Notes under the pieces: generated by a model | Told to the model about the DNA's origin: nothing | What the model saw: the letters and a program-made list of their open reading frames with translations, nothing else | The model's database searches: none | Shown: positions 33,434 to 42,653 of the stretch, piece by piece | Layout of the letters: each line of letters opens with the position of its first letter | Numbering within the stretch: position 1 is the first letter of the stretch | Translations under genes and position numbers: made by a program | NCBI GenBank assembly: GCA_964628195.1 | Contig: CAZVPF010000005.1 | Span: 62,001-126,000 of the forward strand | Origin: CAZVPF01 sp964628195 | Lineage (GTDB): Bacteria; Planctomycetota; Phycisphaerae; Sedimentisphaerales; Anaerohalosphaeraceae | Direction: 5' to 3' | DNA length: 64,000 nucleotides

Positions 33434-34048
33434 CTATTTAGCCGTTTTTTTGCCGGCTAAGAAGATGAAGGAGCCTAAGCCGAGAGTCAGCATTGTTGCA
33501 GGTTCAGGGATGATGACGTCCTGATAATCTGCATTGGTTACCAGCCACTGCGAGGGATCGAAATCGGTTGGAAGTTCGATATCGGTAAGGATCTGGTTGG
33601 CCTTTGTAATCACTTCGGTTCTTGTATCCGTGAGGTAGAAATCACCGCTTTGGACATCGAAGGGGTTGTTGAGTTCGTTTACAACTTCCCAGATTGCCAC
33701 CTGAAGGGCCGCTGCTTCATCATCGGTCGCAACCGACGGAGCATAGTTTTCATACAGCCATGAAACGACCTGGCCGTTATTAAGCGATGTGATAGCGTCG
33801 TCGGCACCTTCGTAAGACTTAATTGTCTGAAGTACGTCAACGCAGTAAGTTACGTAGGATTTTCCGTTGTAGTCAATTTTAAGCTGGCCTGCGTAGACTC
33901 TTTTGCCCGATGCGAGATCCGGGTGGTGGATTGTTACGGCGCGTTTCAGCGCGGTTCCATTGTAGGTCATCCATGTTGCCTGCGCCGATGCGCTAAGCAA
34001 AATGGCCGCCAGAACGGCGACAGTCAATACAACATTTGTTCTCTTCAT
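33434..34048 (-). CDS. PEP-CTERM protein with thioester-domain motifs
   Basis: A 204-residue exported protein. It has a signal peptide (residues 1-24), and ends in VIIPEPATMLTLGLGSFIFL then GKKTAK: the PEP motif, one helix and a basic tail of the PEP-CTERM sorting signal used by the exosortase system. Between them lie TYCVDV with C69 and ALQVAIW with Q116, the Cys and Gln positions of thioester adhesin domains (pattern Y-C and hydrophobic-Q-x-x-hydrophobic-W). Such domains form an internal Cys-Gln thioester that bonds covalently to a surface amine. ATG 34048 has GGAGAG upstream; ATG 34060 is an alternative. A matching sortase or exosortase is not in the window. Confidence 0.75.
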   Translation of the reverse strand: MKRTNVVLTVAVLAAILLSASAQATWMTYNGTALKRAVTIHHPDLASGKRVYAGQLKIDYNGKSYVTYCVDVLQTIKSYEGADDAITSLNNGQVVSWLYENYAPSVATDDEAAALQVAIWEVVNELNNPFDVQSGDFYLTDTRTEVITKANQILTDIELPTDFDPSQWLVTNADYQDVIIPEPATMLTLGLGSFIFLAGKKTAK

Positions 34049-34358
34049 TTCTCTCTCCATTTACATTTCAAAATTAGTTTAACAGTATATTTTACATTTA
34101 TATACTGTATATATACATTATTACATATTGCTGCTTAAATCCCTGCGGTTTCCTTAAACACCAAGGGAATTCCTTCCCCCCATTGAGGCATGTTTATTAT
34201 ATGAAAAAGTGAATGGTCATGTAAAGAGACAAAATGGGAAATTTGGACGGGATAGCAAAAAAGCGATAACGGTTATGAGGGTTGTAGCGTTTATTACCGG
34301 CCCTAACAATCAGCTAACTTAAATTCATTTAGACTATGCTGAATCAGTGTTTTGCTTT
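34049..34358. other. Intergenic region between the PEP-CTERM gene and hpt
   Basis: 310 bases, AT-rich near the PEP-CTERM start. It holds the inverted repeat described separately and no clear gene. The tail near 34,200-34,340 looks like simple non-coding sequence. No canonical -24/-12 (sigma-54) element was recognised. Confidence 0.3.
34082..34108 (-). promoter_or_regulatory. Inverted repeat upstream of the PEP-CTERM gene (candidate operator)
   Basis: ACAGTATA at 34082-34089 and TATACTGT at 34101-34108 are perfect inverted arms with an 11-base AT-rich spacer. On the minus strand the repeat lies at about -34 to -60 from the ATG, where it overlaps the likely promoter, so an operator is more plausible than a terminator (there is no U-run). 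Confidence 0.4.
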
Positions 34359-34916
34359 TCATCGAAATTCTTCTTTAACCGTCGCTATATAAGGCAGCTT
34401 GCGCAGTGAGCCTTTGTAATCAAGGCCGAATCCTATAAGGAAGTCTTCGGTGTCAATGTCCCTGCCGATGAAGTCGATATTCATCATTTTCTTGTGTGGA
34501 GTAAGTCGGCGCAGCAAAACGCAAATTTTTATCGATGCCGGGCTCATTTTTTCGATTTGTTCTGTTATCGCCGAGAGTGTATTGCCGGTGTCGTAAATAT
34601 CGTCGACTATGAGGACATTTTTGCCCCGGACCAGTTCGGAAAGGCCCGTCATATCGAGTTTTACCTGTCCTGAAGTAGTAGTGCAGTTGTGGTAGCTGCT
34701 TGCCTTTATATTGCAAAAAGTGAATAATCCGGGGTCGAGTTTGCCTGTCTCTCGCAGAGCGTTGGAAAAGATTCTTGCCCCTTCAAGCACGGTGACCACT
34801 ACGGCGCCGCCGGGATGATAGCAATCGGCTATATCCTCGGCCATTGCCTGTACGCAACTGATTATCTGCTCATTGGACAGAATAATTCTTTCAGTGATAT
34901 GTTTGGGGTCATACAT
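34359..34916 (-). CDS. hpt: Hypoxanthine phosphoribosyltransferase
   Basis: A ~185-residue purine salvage enzyme making IMP/GMP from hypoxanthine or guanine and PRPP. VLIVDDIYDTGNTL is the PRPP-binding motif and VVVTVLEGARIFSNAL the N-terminal pyrophosphate loop; the FIGRDIDTEDFLIGFGLDYKG region binds the base. The frame extends upstream to 35003, but the extra 29 residues are not part of the family; MYDPKHITERIIL at 34916 matches the normal beginning. No clear ribosome site is visible upstream of it. Confidence 0.9.
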   Translation of the reverse strand: MYDPKHITERIILSNEQIISCVQAMAEDIADCYHPGGAVVVTVLEGARIFSNALRETGKLDPGLFTFCNIKASSYHNCTTTSGQVKLDMTGLSELVRGKNVLIVDDIYDTGNTLSAITEQIEKMSPASIKICVLLRRLTPHKKMMNIDFIGRDIDTEDFLIGFGLDYKGSLRKLPYIATVKEEFR

Positions 34917-35099
34917 GGCAGTGATTTTAGCTTTTTGGCGGAAAATTTCAAGGTTTCGCGGAATAATTGATAAAATGCCGTAAAAAAGTTGATTTTTCAG
35001 CAAAAGGGAAGTATTTTACACACTTAATTATGACTTAAATCAAGAGAGTCCATGGATCGGGCTTTAGCATTTGCTGTGATAAGGGTATAATAAGGGATT

Positions 35100-36194
35100 A
35101 TGATTAAGAGAATAGTTTTTCATATTAGCCTGTTTTTTGCGGGTGTGTTTTTCCCGTGTGTTTCATGCTTATTGTTTTGTGACGGGTTTTTGTACGCCAA
35201 AACCCTCAAGCTTGGTGATTCTGGTACGTGGCAGAATGTTTCCGAACAGCAGTCAGGACAATTAGAGCTTGAGGTAATGGAACTTAAGGCGCTGATCGAT
35301 AATGGAAAGGCTGCCCAGGCGAAACAGACTTATGACCAGCTTCGCGAAAAGTATCCGCAGCTCAACGGTGAGGCGTCGCGTGCCTTTTTCAAGGGTGAAT
35401 TTTTCTACGCTCAAGGCAAGCTTGACGCAGCGGTAAAGGCCTATGATAAATTTTTGCGGAATTATCCGAACAGCATTTATTACTACCCGGCTCTTGAGAG
35501 AAAGTACCTTATCGCCAATGCTTTTCTAAATGGTCAAAAGAGGACCGTTTTGTGGGTTTTGAGGCTTCCTGCATGGGAGTCCGGTGTTGATATGATGCGT
35601 GAGATAGCCGATACGGCCGGCGACGCCCCGATATCTCAAAGGGCACTGAAAACCCTTGCCGACAGTCAGCAGGACAAGGAAAAGTACCTTGACCAGTACG
35701 AGACCTGGGCCGAGATATCGAGCAGGTGGCCTACCGGTCCCGTCGCGGAAGAGGCTCAGTTTTCAATGGCTTACAGTTTACATTCGGCTTATAAAGGGCC
35801 GAAGTATGACGGGGCCAGCCTCAAGGGCGCAAGAACCTATTATGAAAACATTCAGCAGCGTTATTCCGCCGAGGCCCGACAAAACCAGGTAGATGGGAAA
35901 GTGGAGCTGCTGGACGAACAGCGGGCCTACAAGGAATACTCCACAGGCCTTTATTATGAAAGAACTGAATCGCCAGAGGCCGCAGAGCGGTATTTCCGTT
36001 TTACAGTGGAAAACTGGCCCGAAACCACCGCAGGCAGGCTTGCGAGACAGAAAATGGATATATACGAGGGCAAGGCGGAGCCTGAGAAAGTTGAGAAATC
36101 GCTGCAAAGGAAAGCTTTCGACAAGACTGAATATTTCCTCGATGAATGGATGGGCAAGATAAACCTTCGCTGGATCTTAAAAGATGAAGAATAA
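35100..36194 (+). CDS. bamD: BamD-like TPR outer-membrane assembly protein
   Basis: A 364-residue protein with an N-terminal signal anchor (residues ~5-30) and tetratricopeptide-type helices, e.g. AQAKQTYDQLREKYPQ, AVKAYDKFLRNYPNS and EEAQFSMAYSLHSAY. These match BamD/YfiO, the TPR lipoprotein of the beta-barrel assembly complex, though no clean lipobox is visible and the protein is about 100 residues longer than E. coli BamD. The -10-like TATAAT at 35086-35091 lies too close to the ATG to be the main promoter. It overlaps the lptE-like gene by 11 bases, so both envelope genes are coupled. Confidence 0.7.
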   Translation: MIKRIVFHISLFFAGVFFPCVSCLLFCDGFLYAKTLKLGDSGTWQNVSEQQSGQLELEVMELKALIDNGKAAQAKQTYDQLREKYPQLNGEASRAFFKGEFFYAQGKLDAAVKAYDKFLRNYPNSIYYYPALERKYLIANAFLNGQKRTVLWVLRLPAWESGVDMMREIADTAGDAPISQRALKTLADSQQDKEKYLDQYETWAEISSRWPTGPVAEEAQFSMAYSLHSAYKGPKYDGASLKGARTYYENIQQRYSAEARQNQVDGKVELLDEQRAYKEYSTGLYYERTESPEAAERYFRFTVENWPETTAGRLARQKMDIYEGKAEPEKVEKSLQRKAFDKTEYFLDEWMGKINLRWILKDEE

Positions 36195-36735
36195 CAGGAT
36201 AAGGATTTTTTTAACGGTTCTCGGTTCTCTGGTAATCGCAATTACAGCCGGGACCCTGCTGACGGGTTGCGGGCAGGACGGGGGCGGTGGTTACTCCAAT
36301 AGCTGGCTGTACCCTGAGGATGTTTCGACGGTTTACGTTGAGATGTTCGACAGTACCAGTTTTCGCAGGGGTTATGAGTTCGTGCTGACAGACGCTGTGT
36401 GCAAGCGCGTGGAAACGGACACGCCTTATAAGATAGTCAGCGACAGGAATCTCGCGGATACGGTTCTTTCCGGGGTTATGGGCGGTGTCGGTCAAAGCGT
36501 TCTGACGAGAGAAAGACATACCGGCAGATCGCTCGAAAGAGAGGTTTACACGAGGGTCAGGGTTTCGTGGAAGAACCTCAAGACGGGTGAGCTTTTGATA
36601 AATAACGAAGAAGTCATCGGCTATGCGAGTTATTCGACTTATGTAACACCCGCTGAGAGTTTCGATTATGCAGCGGACCTTGCGGTAAACCGAGCAGCCG
36701 AGAAAGTAGTTGAACTAATGCAGTCTCCGTGGTAA
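36184..36735 (+). CDS. lptE: LptE-like LPS-assembly lipoprotein
   Basis: A 183-residue lipoprotein: signal peptide followed by the lipobox LLTGC (lipid on C29). The mature part begins YSNSWLYPEDVSTVYVEMFDS and continues with alternating strands and helices as in LptE, which plugs the LptD channel that puts LPS into the outer membrane. The start overlaps the bamD-like gene by 11 bases. LptE proteins are poorly conserved, so the assignment rests on lipobox, length, strand pattern and neighbourhood. Confidence 0.75.
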   Translation: MKNNRIRIFLTVLGSLVIAITAGTLLTGCGQDGGGGYSNSWLYPEDVSTVYVEMFDSTSFRRGYEFVLTDAVCKRVETDTPYKIVSDRNLADTVLSGVMGGVGQSVLTRERHTGRSLEREVYTRVRVSWKNLKTGELLINNEEVIGYASYSTYVTPAESFDYAADLAVNRAAEKVVELMQSPW

Positions 36736-36782
36736 GAAGAGGCGGCTTGAACATTTTTTAACATATCAAGTAGTAATGAACT

Positions 36783-38846
36783 ATGAATGAAAAACAGCAA
36801 AAACAGACTCCAGGCCCTCCTAACAAGAAGGGCGGCGGTCCCCAGCAGAGATATAACAAAAGCCCTTTTAGCTGGCTCATAATAGCCCTTATCGCCCTTA
36901 GCGTTATACTAATGGTCAACAGGGTTCAGAATGTCGACAGGATAAAGCTTATACCCGATTTTTACAATTATATCGAAAAAGGGTATATCAGCAGTGTCGA
37001 GCTTCATGCCAATAAGATAACGGGTAAGTTTTCATCCGAGGGGCTGGCAGCGAGGGGTGACAGTTCCAACGAGGCTTTTGAGCTTTATGTTAACCCGGAC
37101 ATGATCCCGGAGATCACAAAGGAGCTTAAGAAGCAGGGGATATCGACGACAACGGCTGAACCTGATATATGGGGACCTCTGCTTTGGCAGATACTGCCTA
37201 TAATTGTGCTGGTGGGACTTATCTACTTCTTCTTTATCCGCGGGATGCGTGCAGGCGGGGGCGGCGGGATGCTGATGAGCTTCGGGCGAAGCAAGCACAG
37301 GCTCCGCGGCAAGGAGCATACCAAGGTTACGTTCAAGGACGTGGCGGGTATCGAGGAGGCCAAGGATGAAGTCGCCGAGACTATTGACTTCTTAAAAAAC
37401 CCTAAGAAATTTCATAAGATAGGCGGCAGGATACCGAGGGGGGTTCTGCTTGTAGGACCTCCCGGATGCGGCAAGACACTGCTTGCAAAGGCTATCGCCG
37501 GAGAGTCGGATGTTCCGTTTTTCAGCATATCCGGAAGCGATTTCGTTGAGATGTTCGTGGGCGTGGGCGCAAGCAGGGTTCGTGACCTCTTCAAGCAGGC
37601 TAAGGAGAATTCGCCGTGTATAATTTTTCTCGACGAGATAGATGCTATCGGCAGAAAAAGGGGGCCGGGTGTTGTCAGCGGCGGTCATGACGAGAGGGAG
37701 CAGACGCTTAATGCGATACTCGTTGAGATGGACGGTTTTGACACGAACGACCAGGTGATTGTTATCGCCGCAACAAACCGCGGTGACATACTCGACCACG
37801 CTTTGACGCGTCCGGGCAGGTTTGACAGGCAGGTCGTTGTGCCGCTTCCGGACCTGGGCGGAAGACTGGAGATACTCAAGGTCCACGCAAAGAAAGTCAA
37901 AATGAGCCCGGATATAAACCTTGAAAGAATCGCGCGGGGCACTCCGATGTTCAGCGGTGCAGAGCTTGAGGCGCTGATAAACGAGGCGGCGATCGGGGCG
38001 AGCATGGCCGATAAGGATTATGTCGAGATGTTCGATCTCGAAGAGGCGCGTGACAAGGTCAAATGGGGCAGGGCAAAGCGCAGCAGGGTTGTTGACGAGG
38101 ATGATAAACGGCTCACGGCATATCACGAAGCCGGTCACGCAATGGTGCAATATATGCTCGAAGACGCCGATCCTCTTCACAAAGTCAGCATTATACCGAG
38201 AGGGCCGATGGGCGGAGCCACGTTTGCGCTGCCTGAGAAAGACAGGATGTTTTATACGAAGAAGTACTGCGTTGCGCAATTGCAGGTTTGTTACGCAGGG
38301 CGTATTGCCGAGGAGATATTCTGCCATGACGTCGACAGCGGCGCCCAGTCTGATATTAAGCAGGCGAGCAGTATTGCGCGTGAGATGGTGATGTCCTGGG
38401 GCATGGGCGACGAGGTCGGGCCGGTCTATTACGGTGCGAGCAACTCGATGTTCAACAGCTATTACCCATCGGACGGGCCGGATTATTCACAGTCTACAGC
38501 CGAGATGATCGACCGCGAGATTAAGAAGATACTTGAACAGGCTTATAAGGCTTCGGCAGAAATTATACAGGCTAATAAAGACAAAATTGACACACTCGCC
38601 CAGGCGCTTCTGAAATATGAAACGCTTGATGTCGAAGAGGTAAAGATCATACTTGACGGCGGTACGCTCGAAAAGCCCACAGTTGCAGAACTGCTTGCAA
38701 AGGAGCAGGAGAAATCTGAAGCTGCCGAGAAGGATAAGCAGGAAAAAGAGGACTCAGCCGGGCAGCAAAGCGACGAGGCTCAGGGGTCCGGCCAAACCGA
38801 ACAAACCGTCCAGCCAGACGAGGAACAAAAAGAGCAGGGAAGTTAG
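36783..38846 (+). CDS. ftsH: ATP-dependent zinc metalloprotease FtsH
   Basis: A 687-residue membrane protease that degrades misfolded and regulated membrane and soluble proteins. Two transmembrane helices (about 30-46 and 133-152) flank a periplasmic domain; the AAA module has Walker A GPPGCGKT at 225-232, the pore loop MFVGVGA near 257, Walker B IIFLDEID at 280-287 and the arginine-finger region RPGRFDRQ near 343. The zinc site HEAGH is at 448-452. The last ~60 residues are a low-complexity charged tail rich in Glu, Lys and Gln, longer than usual. 47 bases after the lptE-like gene. Confidence 0.97.
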   Translation: MNEKQQKQTPGPPNKKGGGPQQRYNKSPFSWLIIALIALSVILMVNRVQNVDRIKLIPDFYNYIEKGYISSVELHANKITGKFSSEGLAARGDSSNEAFELYVNPDMIPEITKELKKQGISTTTAEPDIWGPLLWQILPIIVLVGLIYFFFIRGMRAGGGGGMLMSFGRSKHRLRGKEHTKVTFKDVAGIEEAKDEVAETIDFLKNPKKFHKIGGRIPRGVLLVGPPGCGKTLLAKAIAGESDVPFFSISGSDFVEMFVGVGASRVRDLFKQAKENSPCIIFLDEIDAIGRKRGPGVVSGGHDEREQTLNAILVEMDGFDTNDQVIVIAATNRGDILDHALTRPGRFDRQVVVPLPDLGGRLEILKVHAKKVKMSPDINLERIARGTPMFSGAELEALINEAAIGASMADKDYVEMFDLEEARDKVKWGRAKRSRVVDEDDKRLTAYHEAGHAMVQYMLEDADPLHKVSIIPRGPMGGATFALPEKDRMFYTKKYCVAQLQVCYAGRIAEEIFCHDVDSGAQSDIKQASSIAREMVMSWGMGDEVGPVYYGASNSMFNSYYPSDGPDYSQSTAEMIDREIKKILEQAYKASAEIIQANKDKIDTLAQALLKYETLDVEEVKIILDGGTLEKPTVAELLAKEQEKSEAAEKDKQEKEDSAGQQSDEAQGSGQTEQTVQPDEEQKEQGS

Positions 38847-38925
38847 TAAAAGAGTCTCAACTCCTTATACCGCCCATTAAGCTTATGTGCCGTGCCGATT
38901 TGCCAACTTTAATTTTGCACTTATG

Positions 38926-39564
38926 CTATGTCCCGTTGAATTCGGGTCCGGCGGTGTTTAGCTGCCTGTGCATGGCCTTGACAGCTTTTGCCATGCCGGG
39001 TGTAATCGCCGCCACCCGTGCGAGTTCTTCATCTTCGAGCCGGTGCTCGATGTACCGGTACAATAGGATAAAGCCGAGACAATCACCCACTCTGCCGAGC
39101 GGCACCGTTGCGGCGGAAACTTTGGACAGCAGTTCCGCGTCTTCGCACATGTCGTCCATCTCGTCGAGGTAAACCACATTGCCGCCGCTGCATATCTCCT
39201 CGGAACGTTTCCCGGTGAAGTAGCTCTCGATATTTCGGGCCTCAATGTCCTGCTCGAAATTTTCGTTGACCTGGTGATATTCGAAACAACCGCTCCTGCG
39301 GAGGTAGATAGCCACGTTCGTATTGACAACACAAGACTGGATCATGTTCGCGCTCTTGTCAAGCAGCTCCGGCAGGTCCGCACAGCCGAGAAGGCACTCG
39401 TAGAACGCGACGCTGAAGTTGAGCATCCGTAATCGTGATACGAAACCTGAATGCGCCGCGACCATATCGCTGCATAAAATATCGATTTTCTTTGCCTGCT
39501 GGTGCCTTATCTTATTAAGTTTGCTGATAACATTCCGGGCACGGGTGTTCTTTTGCTTTGCCAA
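38926..39564 (-). CDS. GAF-like sensor protein
   Basis: A 212-residue protein with a charged helical N-terminus and a GAF-type middle: VAFYECLLGCADLPELLDKS, TNVAIYLRRSG, AATVPLGRVGDCLGFILLYR. No output domain is visible, so it may be a sensory subunit for a neighbouring kinase. TTG start at 39564 with GGAG just upstream. It is 264 bases downstream of the HDOD kinase and on the same strand. The fold call is moderate; the ligand is unknown. Confidence 0.45.
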   Translation of the reverse strand: MAKQKNTRARNVISKLNKIRHQQAKKIDILCSDMVAAHSGFVSRLRMLNFSVAFYECLLGCADLPELLDKSANMIQSCVVNTNVAIYLRRSGCFEYHQVNENFEQDIEARNIESYFTGKRSEEICSGGNVVYLDEMDDMCEDAELLSKVSAATVPLGRVGDCLGFILLYRYIEHRLEDEELARVAAITPGMAKAVKAMHRQLNTAGPEFNGT

Positions 39565-39828
39565 AATTTGCTCCAGTACTTATCTACCTGTTCTATGCCG
39601 TTTACACAACCTCTGCGAGATCGTGACCAAGCTTTATTAACCATAAAACCTATTTCGGAGCGAATGCGGGGGGTTCTTTAACAACAGAAGGCAGTTTTGA
39701 AGATAAAAAATCGAGTCCGATAACTTGTGTTTTATCAAAACGGATAATTCTTATATGCTTTGAGACAAATGAAATATTTTTTAATAAATTGTTTATACGG
39801 ACTTGGCAGGCGGCACTGGCGAAGGAGT

Positions 39829-42090
39829 CTACTGTGCAAGAGGAAGTTTTATTGTAACCGTAGTTCCCTTATCCGGGATCGACTCGATTTGCATGGCGGC
39901 ATTGTTTATATCGAGCAGGCGCATTGCCTTGCCCAGTCCCATTCCGCGTTTTCTACCGGCGGGCTTTAGCGAGTAAAACGGGGTCGGGGCCTTTTCCGCC
40001 GCTTCAGGTTCCATGCCGCAGCCGTAGTCCATGACCCGGACGGAGACAAAGCCCGGCTGCTGGGTTCCGGCCGGTGATATTATGATCGGACCAGTGCCCC
40101 CGGCATATGATTCCTGTGCGTTTTCGATTATGTTGGCAAGGGCCGAGGATATATGTCCAGGGTCGACATAAACTTCCGCAAGGCGGGAGACGCCTTCATA
40201 ATCAACTTCAAGGTTATCAGTTTCTATATTTTCGGGCAAAGTCGATATGCAATGCTCAATGAGAGATCGGCATGTCATAGGCACCGGTTCTGCCCGGCCG
40301 GGGCGGGCGAACTCCATAAGGTCGGTCACCATCGAAGTAAGCTGCTGCGACCTGTCAAATACCTGTTCGAGCAGGGCTCTTTTCTGTTCGTCGGTTTCGG
40401 TGTCGAGCAGCATCTGCACCCTGCCGCTGATGACTGAGAGGGGGTTGTTCATTTCGTGGGCCGCTCCTGAAGCGAGCTCTGCAAGCAGGTCGAGTGCCCC
40501 GGTTCGCACAAGGTTTATACGCTCTGTTTTGCTGTGGGCAAGCACGTTGTGGAGCTGTTCGCTGAGGTATGTTTCGCTTTGTATGACCTTTGCCGTTTCG
40601 AGCAATGTCTCAATGAGCTCAACGCTGCCGGAATATTCGTATTCTCCGGGCCGGGTGACTACGGGGTTTTCAAAGACTATTGCTGCGAGATTTTTACCAT
40701 GCAGCTTAAGGGGCACCAGGCGGGCGTTTGAGATGTTGAAATCTAACATAATTTTCTCGAAGAGCCAGCCGAGATTTCCTGCTGCCTCAATGGAACGACC
40801 TTTCGGCAGATCGATGTCGGGCACCGGGGGGGTGTCGGTGTCATGTGTGATAATCTTCGTGCCGGCATTGCCGCAGGCATCTACCCACGAAACCTCTACA
40901 TGAGGCTCCGGTGGGTCTGCGAGGAAAACACAGACACTTCCATTGCGGGTATAGGCGTCCTGCCAGCACTTGGCGACAGCGGATGTCAGCTCGAACCCCT
41001 GCCCGTAATCTTTTGCAGTTTGGGAGAGTTTATGCATAAATTCAGTTTGCTTTTGGGCTTGTTTAATGCTTTGGGCATTATTATTCAAGCTGCGGACCTG
41101 TGTGGCAAGACCGGCAAGGGCGGAGCCGGCAATACGGGCGTAGCTGCCGATCTTCTGGGGGGCATCCAAGCCGAGATTCCGGCGGGCTTGATCACAGATA
41201 TCACGAGTTTGCACAATGGTCTTATCAACCTGGTTTTGGGTAAGTGTCAGCAGTGAGATGAGCTTATCGATATAAACGCAAGGCGAATAGTCGCCGCATG
41301 TTCCTATTTTGTCTTTTCGAACAAGCTCCCGTGCAAGTGCGACGATATTTATTAATAGTGAATTTTTTACAGCGGCGGTGATAATATTGACATCGCTGAA
41401 ACTAAGCCATACAGCAGAGGATATCTCTTCGTCCAGTCCCCATTTGCGGCAAAGCAGCCTTGCAGCCGTGCCGTGGTCCATTCCGAGGTTTGCGGACTGC
41501 AAGCTTGCTATGTCCTGTTTACTGCTGCGCGCATCGTTGAGCATTTTCATGAAGCTGCGGGGCATTAGCTGGAAAAGAGCGATGTTGCCGCAGTTGCTCA
41601 AAAGGCCCGCGAGATAAGCGAGGTTTGTTTGTTCGGGCGGCAAGACCAAAGCGGCCAGTTTCGATGCGGCGATTGCGCAGGCTATCGAATGGGTGACCAG
41701 GGAACCGAGAGTTTGGTAATGATCTTTGGTTTGTTCGAGGTGGTCAGCTTCGGGGACTGTGAAGACATCCACATTGCAAAGCAGCTGCCTCAGATGGTCC
41801 GAATCTATTTTTAAAAGGGCCTCGGGAATATTGGGATAGCCCATGTCGAATTTCATGCCTTTTTGAGATGCGGTTCTCAGGACAGCAGCGCAGTAAGCGG
41901 GATCATATTCGATGAGGTGCTCAAGAGCGGAAATGTCGAAAGGGGTTTTGGCCAGGCGCCCTATGACGGCGGAGGCTGACGAGGGCATGACTGCGAGGTT
42001 AGAGATTCCAAGCAGCTCGATCTCGACCTGTTTACGCACCCGTTCTATTTTCCCCTCCTTCCTTGTTTTTCGCAGTTCCGTTCCTATCAT
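39829..42090 (-). CDS. HDOD-domain sensor histidine kinase
   Basis: A 753-residue cytosolic hybrid sensor. An HDOD domain (residues ~24-290; HDOD is the HD-related output domain) includes LAYLAGLLSNCGNIALFQL; a GAF-like stretch spans ~350-480; the histidine kinase follows, with the phosphoacceptor H545 in GAAHEMNNPLSVISG and a GHKL ATPase with NIIENAQESY, VMDYGCGMEPE and RGMGLGKAMRLLDIN. Few HDOD proteins carry a kinase, so the architecture is worth noting. It overlaps the stop of the response regulator gene by 4 bases (ATGA at 42087-42090), so the two are one operon and probably a two-component pair. Confidence 0.88.
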   Translation of the reverse strand: MIGTELRKTRKEGKIERVRKQVEIELLGISNLAVMPSSASAVIGRLAKTPFDISALEHLIEYDPAYCAAVLRTASQKGMKFDMGYPNIPEALLKIDSDHLRQLLCNVDVFTVPEADHLEQTKDHYQTLGSLVTHSIACAIAASKLAALVLPPEQTNLAYLAGLLSNCGNIALFQLMPRSFMKMLNDARSSKQDIASLQSANLGMDHGTAARLLCRKWGLDEEISSAVWLSFSDVNIITAAVKNSLLINIVALARELVRKDKIGTCGDYSPCVYIDKLISLLTLTQNQVDKTIVQTRDICDQARRNLGLDAPQKIGSYARIAGSALAGLATQVRSLNNNAQSIKQAQKQTEFMHKLSQTAKDYGQGFELTSAVAKCWQDAYTRNGSVCVFLADPPEPHVEVSWVDACGNAGTKIITHDTDTPPVPDIDLPKGRSIEAAGNLGWLFEKIMLDFNISNARLVPLKLHGKNLAAIVFENPVVTRPGEYEYSGSVELIETLLETAKVIQSETYLSEQLHNVLAHSKTERINLVRTGALDLLAELASGAAHEMNNPLSVISGRVQMLLDTETDEQKRALLEQVFDRSQQLTSMVTDLMEFARPGRAEPVPMTCRSLIEHCISTLPENIETDNLEVDYEGVSRLAEVYVDPGHISSALANIIENAQESYAGGTGPIIISPAGTQQPGFVSVRVMDYGCGMEPEAAEKAPTPFYSLKPAGRKRGMGLGKAMRLLDINNAAMQIESIPDKGTTVTIKLPLAQ

Positions 42091-42653
42091 TGAATTTGCA
42101 GTACGCCCGAGATTTTCTCAACAAGCTGTGAAATATTGAACGGTTTTTTGATGAATTCCTCGGCACCTGAGTCGAGAAGGTCGTCAATCTCGTCCTGATT
42201 CACAACTCCGCTGACGATAATAACCCTTGTGTTTTCGAACTCAGGGTTGCTCTTGATCGTCCTGCAAACAACATTACCATTGACGTCGGGCAGCATGTAA
42301 TCAAGCACGATCAGGTCGGGCCTGAACTGCTGGGTTACCATGCCCGCGTCATAACCGCTCGATGCCGTACGTATTTCGAACCTTCCGTCCCGCACAAGCA
42401 CGTCGACCATCAGCTCAAGTATTTCCTGGTCATCATCCACGATAAGGACCTTTTTCTTGCCGCTGTCGATCGAGTCAAGCGGTATGTTATTTTCTTTCAT
42501 AAATTTAATAAGGCTTTCTCTCGGGATTCTTCTGAATCTTGAGCCGGGAATCCTGAAACCCTGAAGCCTTCCTGCATCAAAACAGCGAATTATCGTTTGC
42601 TGACTTACACTGCAAATTTCCGCCGCTTCTCCTGTCGTGTAAAGATTTTTCAT
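42087..42653 (-). CDS. Excisionase-type HTH response regulator
   Basis: A ~188-residue protein that puts an N-terminal MerR/excisionase-like winged helix (MKNLYTTGEAAEICSVSQQT, then RCFDAGRLQGFRIPGS) before a CheY-like receiver: VLIVDDDQEILELM, the phosphoacceptor Asp in IVLDYMLPDVNGN and KKPF at the end. This inverted order (DNA-binding first) is seen in planctomycetes and some deltaproteobacteria. Start at ATG 42653 with AAGGA upstream; a further ATG at 42692 is less likely. It is the first gene of the kinase operon. Confidence 0.85.
   Translation of the reverse strand: MKNLYTTGEAAEICSVSQQTIIRCFDAGRLQGFRIPGSRFRRIPRESLIKFMKENNIPLDSIDSGKKKVLIVDDDQEILELMVDVLVRDGRFEIRTASSGYDAGMVTQQFRPDLIVLDYMLPDVNGNVVCRTIKSNPEFENTRVIIVSGVVNQDEIDDLLDSGAEEFIKKPFNISQLVEKISGVLQIQ

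Noticed and set aside
33438..33460. Inverted repeat TTAGCCG...CGGCTAA at the 3' end of the PEP-CTERM gene
   Set aside because: The T-run is in the loop, not after the stem, so it is not a convincing intrinsic terminator.
35086..35091. TATAAT immediately before the bamD-like ATG
   Set aside because: Transcription would begin at the start codon, and no good -35 was found; it also overlaps the ribosome-site region.
37392..38327. Minus-strand frame of 311 codons inside ftsH
   Set aside because: The FtsH AAA and protease motifs lie on the other strand at the same place.
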